Source of the DNA: Prionace glauca
Taxonomy: Eukaryota; Chordata; Chondrichthyes; Carcharhiniformes; Carcharhinidae
DNA length: 64,000 nucleotides
Reading direction: 5' to 3'
Assembly (NCBI GenBank): GCA_037974335.1
Contig: CM075760.1
Location: 29,286,902 to 29,350,901 of the forward strand
Shown here: piece by piece, positions 51,985 through 63,044 of the stretch
Numbering within the stretch: the stretch's first letter is position 1
Layout of the letters: every line of letters starts with the position of its first letter
Translations under genes and position numbers: made by a program
Notes under the pieces: generated by a model
Databases searched by the model: none
What the model was told of the DNA's origin: nothing
The model's input: the letters and a program-made list of their open reading frames with translations, nothing else

Positions 51985-52136
51985 GGGAGCCCACCCCTGA
52001 CCTTCTGAGCAATTGTCCAATGGAAAGAATTGGAGGACCGGAAGGAGCTGGTCCTCCAGCCAATGAGAGCGCCGGCTTCGTGTGAACGCATATTGAGCTT
52101 CAGACAGACTCAAACTTCCTCCTGTCTCCACCATCT
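51985..52136 (+). promoter_or_regulatory. Zinc-finger-type promoter and first exon facing an antisense gene
   Basis: CCAAT boxes (gtccaatgg ~52014, agccaatgag ~52060) and a leader 'gagcttcagacagactcaaacttcct' end at 52136 with a gtgagtaaaac donor, as at 55300. The next zinc-finger exon downstream (53007-53981) lies on the opposite strand, so this first exon has no obvious partner. Confidence 0.55.
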
Positions 52137-52470
52137 GTGAGTAAAACACTTTCTTTTCTCCCTCTTTTCATTTCTTTTCTCATTCTGGGGAAACTGGGGA
52201 CTTGCAGCAACTGAAAGGAAAGGAAGTGAGTCCAGTCTGTATGTTCCACACATTGTCAGTCCAGTCAGATAGACAGATATCTGTCCGGCAGCCTGCATGG
52301 AGACTTTCAGCTCTCTGTGTGCAGGACAGGAAGCAGTGAGCATGGATCTGTCAATCAGCCTCAATCAGCACCTTCAGGAGAATTGGGAGGGTGAATATTA
52401 GATACAGCAGAGTGAGAATAGAGGGAGAGTGTGTGGGATGGAGATTTACAGCTTTTGGGGAATGATGTCA
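52130..52470. repeat. Inverted duplication within the cluster, left arm
   Basis: Reverse complement of about 54410-54740 at roughly 90 percent by eye, including 'gcctgcatggagactttcagctct', 'caggacaggaagcagtgagcatggatctgtcaatcagcct' and 'gatggagatttacagcttttgggga'. It is intron sequence next to zinc-finger first exons. Confidence 0.85.
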
Positions 52471-52587
52471 GGTAAGTATACCTGGAAAAAAGTTTTTTAA
52501 AAAAATCATGCTGCTGATAGATTGAGTGATGTCATTACAGGGTGGAGCTAAACTGTGGCAGTCAGATGATCGGAGTTTTTTAGGCTT

Positions 52588-52690
52588 TTAAGAACAAAAG
52601 AAGTAGGAGCAGGAGTAGGCCATCTAGCCCTTCGAGCCTGCCCCTCCATTCAATAAGATCATGGTTGATCTGAAGTGGATCAGTTCCACA
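52588..52690 (-). mobile_element. CR1 subfamily A-like 3' tail
   Basis: 'aagaacaaaagaagtaggagcaggagtaggccatctagcccttcgagcctgcccctccattcaataagatcatggttgatctg' is the complement of the subfamily A tail, somewhat diverged. Confidence 0.75.
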
Positions 52691-52712
52691 AGTTTCATTT
52701 TGGAAAGCAGTT

Positions 52713-53006
52713 TAGAACATAGAACCCTACAGTGCAGAAACAGGCCCTTCAGCCCATCGAGTCTGCACTGACCGCAATCCCACCCAGGCCCTATCCTCAT
52801 ATCCCCTATCCCCTACATATTAACCCACTAATCCCTCTAACCTACACATCCCAGGACACTAAGGAGCAATATTAGCAAAGCCAATCAACCTAACCCGCAC
52901 ATCTTTGGACTGTGGGAGGAAACCGGAGCACCCGGTGGAAACCCGCACAGAGACGAGGAGAATGTGCAAACTCCACACAGACAGTGACCCGAGCCGGGAA
53001 TCAGGG
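52713..53006 (-). mobile_element. V-type (HE1-like) SINE inserted in a zinc finger
   Basis: Minus orientation: tail 'gaacatagaaccctacagtgcagaaacaggcccttcagcccatcgagtctgcactgaccgc', middle 'ccctctaacctacacatcccaggacactaagg' and V-core 'ggactgtgggaggaaaccggagcacccggtggaaacccgcac' at 52908-52950, ending 'gacccgagccgggaatcaggg'. The tRNA head is missing. Its right end lies inside the last finger of the pseudogene at 53007-53981. Confidence 0.85.
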
Positions 53007-53981
53007 ATGACACAGTGAATCCTTTTCCACACTGAGAGCAGGTGAATGGACTCTCTCCACTGTGAACTCGCTGGTGTCTCTGCAGGCTGGATGAGTCAGT
53101 GAACCTCTTCTCACACTGAGAGCAGGGAATCGTTCTCTCCCCAGTGTGAACTCGCTGGTGTCTCCACATATTGGATAATAGAGTGAATCCCTCCCCACAC
53201 TGAGAGCAGGTGAATGGCCTCTCCTCATGTGAACTCGTTGGTGTCTCTGCAGGTTGGATGACTGACTGAATCCCTTCCCACACTGAGAACAGGTAAATGG
53301 CTTTTCCCCAGTGTGAACTCGCTGGTGTGTCCACAGGTAGGATCGTCGAGTGAATCCCTTCCCACACTGAGAACAGGTGAACGGTCTCTCCCCAGTATGA
53401 ACGTGCTGATGTGTCTGCAGGTCGGACAACTGGTTAAATCCCTTCCCACAATGAGAGCAGATGAACGGCTTCTCCCCACTGTGACTTCGCTGGTGTTTCT
53501 GGAAGGTGGATGACACAGCAAATCCCTTTCCACACTCAGAGCAGGTGAATGGCCTCTCCCCAGTGTGAACTCGCTGGTGTATCTGCAGGTTGGATAACCG
53601 AGTGAATCCCTTCCCACACAGAGAGCAGGTGAATGGCCTCTCTCCAGTGTGAACTCACTGGTATGTCCGCAGATTGGATAACTGGTTGAATCCCTTCTCA
53701 CACTGAGAGCAGGTGAACGGCCTCTCTCCAGTGTGAACTCGCTGGTGTCTCTGCAAGGTGGATGACACAGTGAATCCCTTTCCACACTGAGGGCAGGTGA
53801 ATGGTTTCTGCCCGGTGTGAACTCGCTGGTGTGTCCGCAGGTGGGAAAACCGAATGAATCCCTCCCCACACTGAGAGCAGATGAACGGCCTCTCCCCAGT
53901 GTGGCTGCACCGATGAGCATCCAATTCAGATGGGAATCTGTATCTCTTTCCACAGTCTGCACATTTCCATGGTTTCTCCTT
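53007..53981 (-). pseudogene. C2H2 zinc-finger gene with 12 fingers, inactivated
   Basis: Minus-strand array of 12 C2H2 fingers. The first, [14 protein letters not shown], is preceded by an AAG at 53981-53979 where relatives have the ATG of MEKPWKC, so the normal start is lost. Finger 4 ends RTYQ followed by TGA where CGA (Arg) is expected (about 53655). After finger 9 a single-base deletion in the linker (gttcacatgaggagagg, about 53225) changes frame. Finger 12 stops after CGKGFTVSS, where a SINE inserted; the frame then reads 35 SINE-derived residues to a stop at 52885. Four independent lesions make a functional product unlikely, though fingers 2-4 (from a Met at 53924) or 5-9 remain open. 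A 270-codon frame overlapping the array lacks the Cys/His pattern and is a shadow. The promoter is probably at 54.74-55.3 kb. Confidence 0.85.
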
Positions 53982-54409
53982 GGTGTAGGTGTCCTTACCT
54001 CACTCTTGTGTGGACAATTAGTTGAAGCCTCATCCACACACAGAACACAATACAGTCTCTCCCCACTATGAATGATGTGATATTTATTCAGTCTGTATAA
54101 CTGGTTAAAGCTCTTTAGTCAGTGCACTGGAACACTCTCACTTGAGTGTGGCCGCGTGTTGTTGCTTTTCCAATCACATTGATGTTTGAAATCTTTTCAA
54201 ATTGACAAACCGGACAACAATTTCTCTTTCCAGATTCAATGGCCAATGATATTCAGGTCCCAAAGAATATGCTTCTGCCAGAACTAGAGATGATGTTTGT
54301 GATTTTAGTCTGTGATTCTTTTTTCAATATTCTGTAAAACAAATTGGCACATGTCATCAGTGTCAGTACAGGATCAAAATTCAGAACAATTCTACTTTCT
54401 ATGCAATTT

Positions 54410-54740
54410 TTTTTCCTCTCTTATTCCCCAAAAGCTGTAAATCTCCATCCCGTGTTGTCTCCCTCTATTCTCTGCTGTATCTAATATTCACTCGCCCAAT
54501 TCTCCTGAAGGTGCTGATTCAGGCTGATTGACAGATCCATACTCACTGCTTCCTGTCCTGGACACAGAGCTGAAAATCTCCATGCAGGCTGTTAGACAGA
54601 TATATGTTCATATGTCTGGATTAAAAATGTGTGGAATATACAGACTGGATTCACTTCCTTATCCTTCAGATGCTGCAAGTCCCCAATTTCCCCCAGAATG
54701 AGAATAGAAATGGAAAGGGGGAAACATTGATTTCCTCCCA
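54410..54740. repeat. Inverted duplication within the cluster, right arm
   Basis: Partner of 52130-52470. In minus orientation it follows the first exon of the 12-finger pseudogene. Confidence 0.85.
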
Positions 54741-55300
54741 GATGTTGCACAGAGGAGGAGGTTTCACTCTGAAGCTCATTGGGCAACTTCCGCACTATGA
54801 CGTCACAATGGAGCCCCGCCTGAATCAGCCAATAGGAATCACTCTGCTCCGCGGTGACGTCTCCGGATTCCAGTGAGCAGGCCGGGCGCGCTGACCCGGG
54901 AGCCCCGCCCCCACCCACTGCTCCCCTCCCCCTGCCCCTCCTCGAGCCAAGGTTTCCAGACAAGCGACTGGCGGCTCCGGCCAGAGCGAGAAGCCGTTCG
55001 GTGGTCTCCCCCTCCCCGGACTTGGACGGCGCATATGCAAGGGAGAGGGGAAGCTGCGCCTGTGCGGGGGAGTGCCCACCCATTGGCCCGCATGCTGAGA
55101 TGCTGGCCAATGAGAAGCGCTGGAGGACCGGAAGGATTTTGGTCCGCCAGCCAATCAGAGCCCCCAGAGGCTGAATGCGGAAATGGGACAATGAATTTGT
55201 TTTCTTGTTCATTCCTGCCCAGCAAAGCTGCTGCTGCTCTCTCTCTGAATGAAGATTGAGCTTCAGACAGACTCAGACTTCCTCTTTGTCTCCAACATCT
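54740..55300. promoter_or_regulatory. Bidirectional promoter of the second divergent zinc-finger pair
   Basis: GC-rich block with two outward first exons: minus side around 54745-54785 (gagtgaaacctcctcctctgtgcaacatctggg on the minus strand) and plus side ending at 55300 with a gtgagtaaaac donor. There is a perfect CRE, TGACGTCA, at 54798-54805, and a second tgacgtct near 54855. CCAAT boxes occur in both orientations: agccaatagg ~54829, cccattggcc ~55078, ggccaatgag ~55104 and agccaatcag ~55150. This arrangement fits NF-Y- and CREB-type bidirectional promoters. Function is inferred. Confidence 0.65.
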
Positions 55301-55694
55301 GTGAGTAAAACACTTTCTTTTCTCTTTCCTTTTCTGATTCTGGGGGAAATTGGGGACTTGTAGCAACTGAAGAGAAAGGAGGTGAATCCAGGAAGGATGC
55401 AGACTCTGGAAAGGTTGGGCCAGGTCTCTCTTTCTCTTAAAGACATTGACATTCTTTGCTCCCTCAGCTTGACACATTGATTTGTCTGGCTAAAAGGTCC
55501 CTTTTCTAATGTTCACAGTTAAATGGCTGGTTTCTCCAGGAGATGGCTGACATTTAAAAGAATAATCAATTAATATAGGACAGAGATATGCCAAGTGTTG
55601 TTATATTGTAGTTTTGATTTATTTATGGTTCTGTAACAAAGTAAGTTTATTATTTCTCATCTCGTAATGTAGCACTGAAACTATGTTATACGTT

Positions 55695-55815
55695 TCCACT
55701 CATTGAGTCATTACAGCACAGAAGGAGCCAACAGTAACTCGAGTCCATGCCAACTCTTTGTAGACAATCCAGTCAGTCCTATTCCACTTCTTTATTCCCT
55801 TTCTCCTGCAAGGTT
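55695..55815 (-). mobile_element. Repeat tail fragment
   Basis: 'gagtcattacagcacagaaggagccaacagtaactcgagtccatgccaactctttgtagacaatccagtcagtcc' resembles the complement of a CR1/SINE tail. Decayed. Confidence 0.35.
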
Positions 55816-56113
55816 AATGTTCCACAACTGTTTTTAATGAATGCTCCATAGGAACGGGAGATGTAGATTTGAATTTTGATCTATTCTGAATTGCGATTTT
55901 TTTTTCTAAATTGACTTACAGGATATTAAATAAGGAGAAATCAGACAGAAAACTCCGACGTCACATCTAGATCTGACAAAGTGACTCAATTTCTTGCGAT
56001 CTGAATATCATCAGCCTTTGACCCTTGCTAGAGAAATTTTTGTTTGGCCTATTGGCTTCAAAAGATTGTAAACATCGCTGTGACTAGAAATGCACTGAGA
56101 TACACACACCTGA

Positions 56114-56221
<108 letters not shown>

Positions 56222-56269
56222 TGAGATTTAACTGATTGTTTAACCTGGAGAATCACAAGGACCCGCGCC

Positions 56270-57520
56270 ATGGAGAAACCTTGGAAGTGTGGGGACTGTG
56301 GGAAGGGATTCAGCTTCCCATCTGAGCTGGAAATTCATCAACGCAGTCACTCTGGGGAGAGGCCATTCACTTGCTCTGTGTGTGGGAAGGGATTTGCTCA
56401 CTTAACTAATCTGCAGAGACACCAACGAGTTCACACTGGGGAGAGGCCGTTCAGCTGTACTCACTGCACAAAGAAATTTAGAACATCATCCAACCTGCAG
56501 ATACACCAGCGAGTTCACACTGGGGAGAGACCATACATCTGCACTTTGTGTGGGAAGGGATTCAATCAGTCATCCACTCTGAAGACACACCAAGTCACTC
56601 ACACCAATGAGAGACCCTTTAAATGTTCTGACTGTGGGAATGCCTTCAAAAGTTCTGGAGATCTGGTGTCCCATCAGCGCATTCACACTGAGGAGAGACC
56701 CTTGCTGCTCTCACTGCTCAAAGAGGTTTAGAACATCATACAACCTGCAGATACATCAGCGAGTTCACACTGGGGAGAGGCCATTCACCTGCTCTGTGTG
56801 TGGGAAGGGATTCACTCATTCATCGAACCTGCGCACACACAATCTCACTCACACCAATGAGAAACCATTTAAATGCTCTGACTGTGGGAGCAGATTCAAA
56901 AGCTCTCGGGAACTGGAATACCACCAGCGCGTTCACACTGAGGAGAGACCATTCAGCTGCTCTCACTGCACAAAGAGTTTTAAAGCGTCATCCAGCCTGC
57001 GGGTACACCAGCGCACTCACACTGAGGAGAGACCATTCACCTGCGCTGTGTGTGGGAAAGGATTCATTCATTCATCCAGCCTACTGAGACACAAAGCCAC
57101 TCACTCCAAGGAGAGCCCCTTTAAATGCTCTGCTCGAGAGGCCGGCTTCAGAAGCTCTGAGGAGCTGATGATCCCCTAGCACATTCACAGCGGGGAGAGG
57201 CCATTCAGCTGCTCTCACTGTTCAAGGAGGTTTAGAATATATTCAACACTGCTGAAACACCAGTGAGTTCACACCGGGGAGAAACCATTCACCTGCTCGG
57301 TGTGTGTGAAAGGATTTACTCGGTTATCCAGCCTGCCCAAACACAACATCATCACACCCAGGAGAGACCCTTTAAATGTGGGCCTGGCTTCAAAAGCTCT
57401 CGGGAACTAATGTCCCACCAGTGAGTTCACACCAGGCAGAGGCTGGTCACCTGCTCTGACTGGGAAGGGATTCACTCAGTCAGCAAATTTGGTGAAACAT
57501 CAGTGAGTTCACAAGTGATT
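56270..57520 (+). pseudogene. C2H2 zinc-finger gene, frameshifted
   Basis: Starts well: ATG at 56270, [14 protein letters not shown], five good fingers. In the linker after finger 5 (about 56700) 'gagagacccttgctgctc' has lost two bases relative to 'gagagaccattcagctgctc', and the frame shifts to a stop at 56731. Five further fingers continue in the next frame (56735-57179) with the alternation of CSHCTKxF and CGKGF types seen in the first half. The next finger has lost a cysteine (CSAREAGF) and ends in a stop at 57177-57179. Remnants of at least four more fingers with stops and gaps run to about 57520. A 153-residue, five-finger product could still be made. Upstream (56130-56230) is a decayed finger [21 protein letters not shown] followed by stops. 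Confidence 0.8.
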
Positions 57521-57944
57521 ACAGTTCTGCGATTATTCTTGTCAATCTTTCTTGCCCTTTCTCCAGGGATTCTATTTCCTTTTTCTAGATGGAGATCACG
57601 AATAGAATGTAGAACAGTACAGGAGCCTTTAACCAAGAGAATGTTAATAATCTTGTTCAGGACACCAGTGCCAGACACAGGAGGATCCCAGGAAAAACGG
57701 AACATTTAATTTCTGTCTGTTTCACAATTCTAAATGACTGATTCTTTAACAAAGGAATGTTTAAAAACAGCATTGTGATATTCCAAGGTCCACTGTGTCT
57801 GGGAAAGGGGCAGACTGATGTGTTTTTATTTTAATCAGGAGGATCCATTGAAAAGCAGCTCTGGATGATACGAGCACCTCCTGACCTACTTTCAATTCAT
57901 TTCAAATCACCCATCACTTTCTGTGGAATATTCTTTACTCTTTC

Positions 57945-58312
57945 CTGGGAATGTGGACACTGCTGGCAAAGCCCCAGCACACGTTGCTCATCTCCTAATT
58001 GCCCTTGAATGGAGTGACTTGCTCAGCCAGAGGGGCAGTTAAGAGTCACCCACATCTCTGTGTGGGTCTGGATTCACTTGTAGGCCAGATCGGGTGAGGA
58101 TGGCAGATTTCCTTCCCCAATAGGGGTTATTAATAGGGTGAACTGGATGGGTTTTTACAACAATCGATAGTTTCATGGTTACCATTTCAAAGACTAACTT
58201 TATATAATTCCAGATTGATTCACTGAATTCAAATCCCACCAGCTGCCTGTCCCCGGATCCTTTGCTGGGTCTCTGTATTACTCGGCCAGTGACATTCCCA
58301 CCACCTCCCCCT
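57945..58312 (-). mobile_element. tRNA-derived SINE with a LINE-like 3' tail
   Basis: Minus orientation. The tRNA-like head at the right end reads, on the plus strand, 'tgggtctctgtattactcggccagtgacattcccaccacctcccc'. The body contains 'gatggcagatttccttcccc', 'atgggtttttacaacaatcgatagtttcatggttacc' and 'gaattcaaatcccaccagctgcc'. The 3' tail (57945-58010: 'ggaatgtggacactgctggcaaagcc...cctaattgcccttgaa') is shared with the 3' end of the LINE at 63045-63800. Confidence 0.75.
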
Positions 58313-58432
58313 GAATGGAATATTCCACACAACCCTTAGTTAAACAGGAAGGAGAAAAGAGAGGCTTTGACCTTTGGATGACCTCATCACGAACTACTGA
58401 AGCCTTAAAGCTGACCATTTAGATGACCATGA

Positions 58433-61160
58433 TAGAGCAGAGTCAGGAATGGTTGTTGCAGGTTCCGGGGTACAAATGCTTTAGTCGGAGTAGAGAAGAA
58501 GGTAGAAGGGAGGGTGGGGTAGCATTGCTAGTTAAGGACTGTATCACAGTGTCAGAGAGGAAGTTTAATGAGGACTTGTCAGTTGAGGTAGTATGGGCGG
58601 AGATTAGAAATAGGAGAGGTCACCTGTTGGGAGTCTTTTATAGACCTCCTAAAAGTTCTAGAGAGGTTGAGGAAAGGATTGCGGAGACAATCCTGGCGAG
58701 GAGCGAAAGTAATAGGGTAATTGTAATGGGGGACTTTAACTTTGTGAATATTGATTGGAATTGCTATGGTTCTAGCTCGTTAGAGGGGTCAGTGTTTGTA
58801 CAAAGCGTGCAGGAAGGTTTTTTGACTCAGTATGTAGATAGGCCAACTAGAGGTGAGGCTATATTGGATTTGGTGCTGGGAAATGAGCCAGACCTGTGCT
58901 AGACTTGGAAGTTGGTGTGCACTTTGGTGATAGTGACCACAATTCGGTTACGTTCACCTTAGTGATAGGCATGAACCTCGGGTCAGTAGTTTTAGCTAGG
59001 GTAAGGGTAATTATGAGGCTATTAGGAGTGAATTAGGAAGCATAGATTGGACTAGGAGATTACAGGGACTGGGAACGTCCGAAATGTGGAGTTTTTTAAA
59101 GGAGCAGCTACTGCGAGTCCTTGATAGGTATGTCCCTGTCAGTCATGGAGGAATTGGTATATCGAGGGAACCGTGGTGCACTAAAAGAGTTGAGTCAATG
59201 GTTAAAAAGAAAAAGGAGGCTTATGATCGGATGAAATTTGAGGGCTCAGGTAGTGCACTAGAAAGCTTTAGATTGGCTAGGAGGGAGGTGAAGAGTGAGT
59301 TAAGAAGGGCTAAAAGAGGACATGAGAAGACTTTGGCTGATAGGATTAAGGAGAATCCTAAGGTGTTCTTTAGGTATGTCAAGAACAGAAGGTTGGTCAG
59401 GGCAAGATTAGGGCCAGTTACAGACAGCAGAGGGAAGTTGTGTGTGGAACCGGAGGAGATTGGAGAAGCATTGAACCAATATTTCTCTTCGGTGTTCACG
59501 CAGGGGGACATGAATATAGCTGAGGAGGACAAGGGGTTGCAGGGGTGTAAAATAGACAGTATTACGGTTGATAAGGGGGATGTGCTGGATATTCTTGAGG
59601 GGTTGAAAATAGATAAGTCCCATGGTCCGGATGGGATCTACCCTAGGATTCTCTGGGAGGCTAGAGAGGTGATTGCAGAGCCTCTGGCTCTGATCTTCAG
59701 GTCGTCATTGGTCTCTGGTGTCCCGGAGGATTGGAGGATAGCGAATGTTGTCCCATTGTTTAAGAAGGGGAACAGAGACTTTGCCGGGAATTATAGACCG
59801 GTGAGTCTTACTTCTGTTGTGGGCAAGGTTTTAGAAAAAATTATTAGGGATAGGATTTATAGTTATTTGGAGTGTAATGAATTGATTAGAAATAGTCAGC
59901 ATGGTTTTGTAGCGGGTAGGTCGTGCCTTACTAACCTTATTGAGTTTTTTGATAAGGTGACCAAAGAGGTGGATGGGGGCAAGGCAGTTGATGTGGTATA
60001 TATGGATTTTAGTAAGGCGTTCGATAAGGTTCACCATGGTAGGCTTCTGCAGAAAATGCAGGTGTATGGGATTGTGGGTAATCTAGGAAATTGGATCAGA
60101 AATTGGCTATCAGATAGGAGACAGAGGGTGGTGGTTGATGGTAAATATTCATCATGGAGTTCGGTTACGAGTGGTGTGCCCCAGGGATCTGTTTTGGGCC
60201 ACTGCTGTTTGTAATCTTTATTAATGATCTGGATGAGGGTATAGTTGGGTGGATTAGTAAATTTGCTGATGACACCAAAGTCGGAGGTGTGGTAGATTGT
60301 GAGGAAGGGTGTCATAGTCTACAGGGAGACTTAGATAGGTTGCAGAGCTGGGCCGAGAGGTGGCAGATGGAATTTAATGCGGAGAAGTGTGAGGTAATTC
60401 ACTTTGGTAGGAGCAACAGATGTGTCGATTATAGGGCTAACGGGAGGACTTTGAATAGTGTGGATGAACAGAGGGATCAAGGTGTATGTGTACATAGATC
60501 CCTGAAAGTTGGGAATCAAGTAGATAAGGTTGTTAAGAAGGCGTACGGTGTCTTGGCGTTTATTGGTAGGGGGATTGAATTTAAGAGTCGCAGCGTCATG
60601 TTGCAACTGTACACTACTCTGGTGCGGCCGCACTTGGAGTACTGTGTGCAGTTCTGGTCCCCACATTACAGGAAAGATATGGAGGCTTTGGAGAGGGTGC
60701 AGAGGAGGTTTACTAGGATGTTGCCTGGTATGGTGGGGAGGTCCTATGAGGAGAGACTGAGGGATTTGGGGTTGTTTTCGTTGGAAAGAAGGCGGCTAAG
60801 AGGGGATCTTATTGAAACATAGATGATGATTAGAGGTTTAGATAGGGTGGACAGTGATAGCCTTTTTCTTCGGATGGAGAAAGCTAGCACGAGGGGGCAT
60901 GGCTTTAAATTAAGGGGGGGTAGCTACAGGATGGATGTCAGGAGTAGGTTCTTTACCCAGCGGGTGGTGAGGGATTGGAATGCCCTGCCTGCTGCAGTTG
61001 TAAATGCGCCTAGTTTGGGGGTGTTTAAGAGATCTGTGGATAGGTTTATGGACGAAAAGGGATTGGTATAGGCTAGTGGATCATTGTTTTTGTAACTGGT
61101 CGGCGCAACATCGTGGGCCGATGGGCCTGTTCTGCGCTGTAATGTTCTATGTTCTATTCT
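58433..61160 (+). mobile_element. CR1 LINE, 5'-truncated and frameshifted, subfamily B
   Basis: Same subfamily as 23939-26985, beginning in the endonuclease at the codons for IEQSQEWLLQVPGYKCF. Three frame breaks are visible against the 24-kb copy: two bases lost at 'gacctgtgctag' (58900), one G lost at 'ttttgggccactg' (about 60196), and altered bases at 'gaaacatagatgatg' (60820), which give a stop. A short in-frame gap is at about 58965. RT blocks [23 protein letters not shown] and FADDTKVGG are all still recognisable. The longest frames are 58423-58902, 59084-60214 and 60154-60822. The tail ends in TTCTATG-type text at 61160. Confidence 0.93.
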
Positions 61161-62469
61161 GTAAAAGTTTAAAAACTTTATTTTTATAAAATACAGAGTG
61201 AGCAATGGCTGAAAAGTAACGATGGACATTCTGACTGACATCAGAAACATCGATTGACCGGATAAATGCTCACTGCATCACAGAGCAACAGTTTTGACTT
61301 CCCATTTGAGCCTGGGGCACTTTTCTGTCTCTCTATTGTGTCAATTACAGTCAAGCGAGGGAGCTGAGGGCTGAATTTAGCTCAGAATAATGGGGGCCTG
61401 TGCCCCAGTTGGGAAACTGCCATGGACATCGCACTAATAGAGAGACAGGAAGGTGCTGGAGGACTGACTGGGAAATGGGCCTCCAAACAATCGAGGCTCA
61501 GGCAGAGGTGACTGGGTCTGATGGTAATGTGACCCCCGGGGTTCAGTGTCCCTGTGTCCAACGTGGGGAGTCACGGCAACGGGGTACAGAGGAGCTGAAG
61601 AGAAACCATTTGTGTCCAGAACATTGTGAATATCCTTTTACTCTGGTTGTCTTTGATCCTCAAGACATTTTCTGTTTATATTAACAGTGTTCTGTTTCAT
61701 TAATAAACTTTTATCAGTAAAAATATTTGATTTTTCTGGATTTTTCCTGATGAGATTGATGCACTTTAGGGAAAGTGGGTGAGAGGGGTTGGCAGGCCCT
61801 TTAACAGAAAGTGAGTCTCTCTAAGGTAATTGGCAAAGGAGCCAGAGGGGGAGACGAGATTTTATTTTTGACACAGTGATGTTCGAAAATGGGGTTCAGG
61901 GAGTCAATTAACCCTTTCTCCCCTTTTCCCAATCTCCGAAATGATTCCCAGTGATAATCCTTATTGGTGACAGTGGTTAGATTTTACTCAGTACCAATAA
62001 GAGATGACACAGGCTAATGTCTGAGCAGTAGTATCAAAGTGCAGCAGCATTACCATTACACTCTGGGTAGAAGCAGCATCTCCATGGAAATGCTCCCTGC
62101 TCTGTCTCAGATACCACGGCACCAGGCAATGCAAAATGTAAAACTCCGACAAATCTGTGTGCTCAGGGAATCCCATTTTTGACTTTTTTACATCAAAAAG
62201 TCCATGGAGGCTGATTTAACCCAATCACTGCCGAGCTAACATTTGAACAGACCAATTACAAAACCTGTCATTGAACCATCTGTACCCACCCAAGCCACGT
62301 CAAACTCTCAATTATCTTCCCACACTGCGTTCCTGATACAGGGAGTCAGCATTCCCGTGCCAAGCAGTGAAAACATGGTGGCCTTGAAACACAGGTGTCA
62401 TCCAGGATTCAAGACATTCTTGTTCTTTCTGTCCTCTGGGAGCTGTTTAACTCCCTGTTCCCACACAGC
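61161..62469. other. No gene recognised
   Basis: Intergenic sequence. Short open frames have no recognisable domain. I see no repeat I can name. Confidence 0.4.
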
Positions 62470-63030
62470 AAGTTGTCTGTTCTCAGCACTGCCAGACTTC
62501 TGCTGAAGTTTTGTCCCTTTTACACTTTTCAGATCAATAAAACATTTGGTCAGTGAAGATCCAAACCACAATTTCCCATCCTGTCACCTGTCAACCATCC
62601 TGATCCAGAGCGTAATCACAACAGGAATAAAAACAGGAGAAGTGTAACAATCAAATTCTAAATCAAGGCACAGCCAGTCAGAGAATTTCATTTAATGTTC
62701 ACTAATTAGCAAGAAAATCTGAAGTCCAGGGTCCCCCAGGATTCTTACATTCCACACCTCGACGGGGAGGAGAGCTCTCTCTCTGACCCCTCACTCAATT
62801 TCACTCTGTTATTTTCCACTTCTGTTTTGGCCCTGCCTCGGGTAACATCTACTCAATCTTCTGAAGGAATGCTGTGAGTTCTAGGTTATTCGAACATAAG
62901 GACACATGCTTCAAGCAACAGATCAAGTCTGATGTAAAAGATTCTCCAGCTCTCTCTTCACCCCTATCTCACACGTGGACAGTTCTTACTCAGTGTTATT
63001 TCTCCCAAACCATTAATTGCCCCACTCCAA
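62470..63030. repeat. Inverted segmental duplication, right arm
   Basis: Reverse complement of 51380-51950. The zinc-finger promoter and leader that follow the left arm (51985-52136) are not recognisable next to this arm. Confidence 0.8.
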
Positions 63031-63044
63031 TTTTCAATTTTTTT

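Noticed and set aside
53225-54037. 270-codon frame over the zinc-finger array
   Set aside because: It lacks the C2H2 pattern; it is the shifted frame of the repeated finger sequence, and such arrays produce long shadow frames.
54592-55477. Several 80-210-codon frames in the GC-rich promoter block
   Set aside because: Stops are rare in GC-rich DNA; there is no domain, and they overlap first exons and CCAAT/CRE sites.
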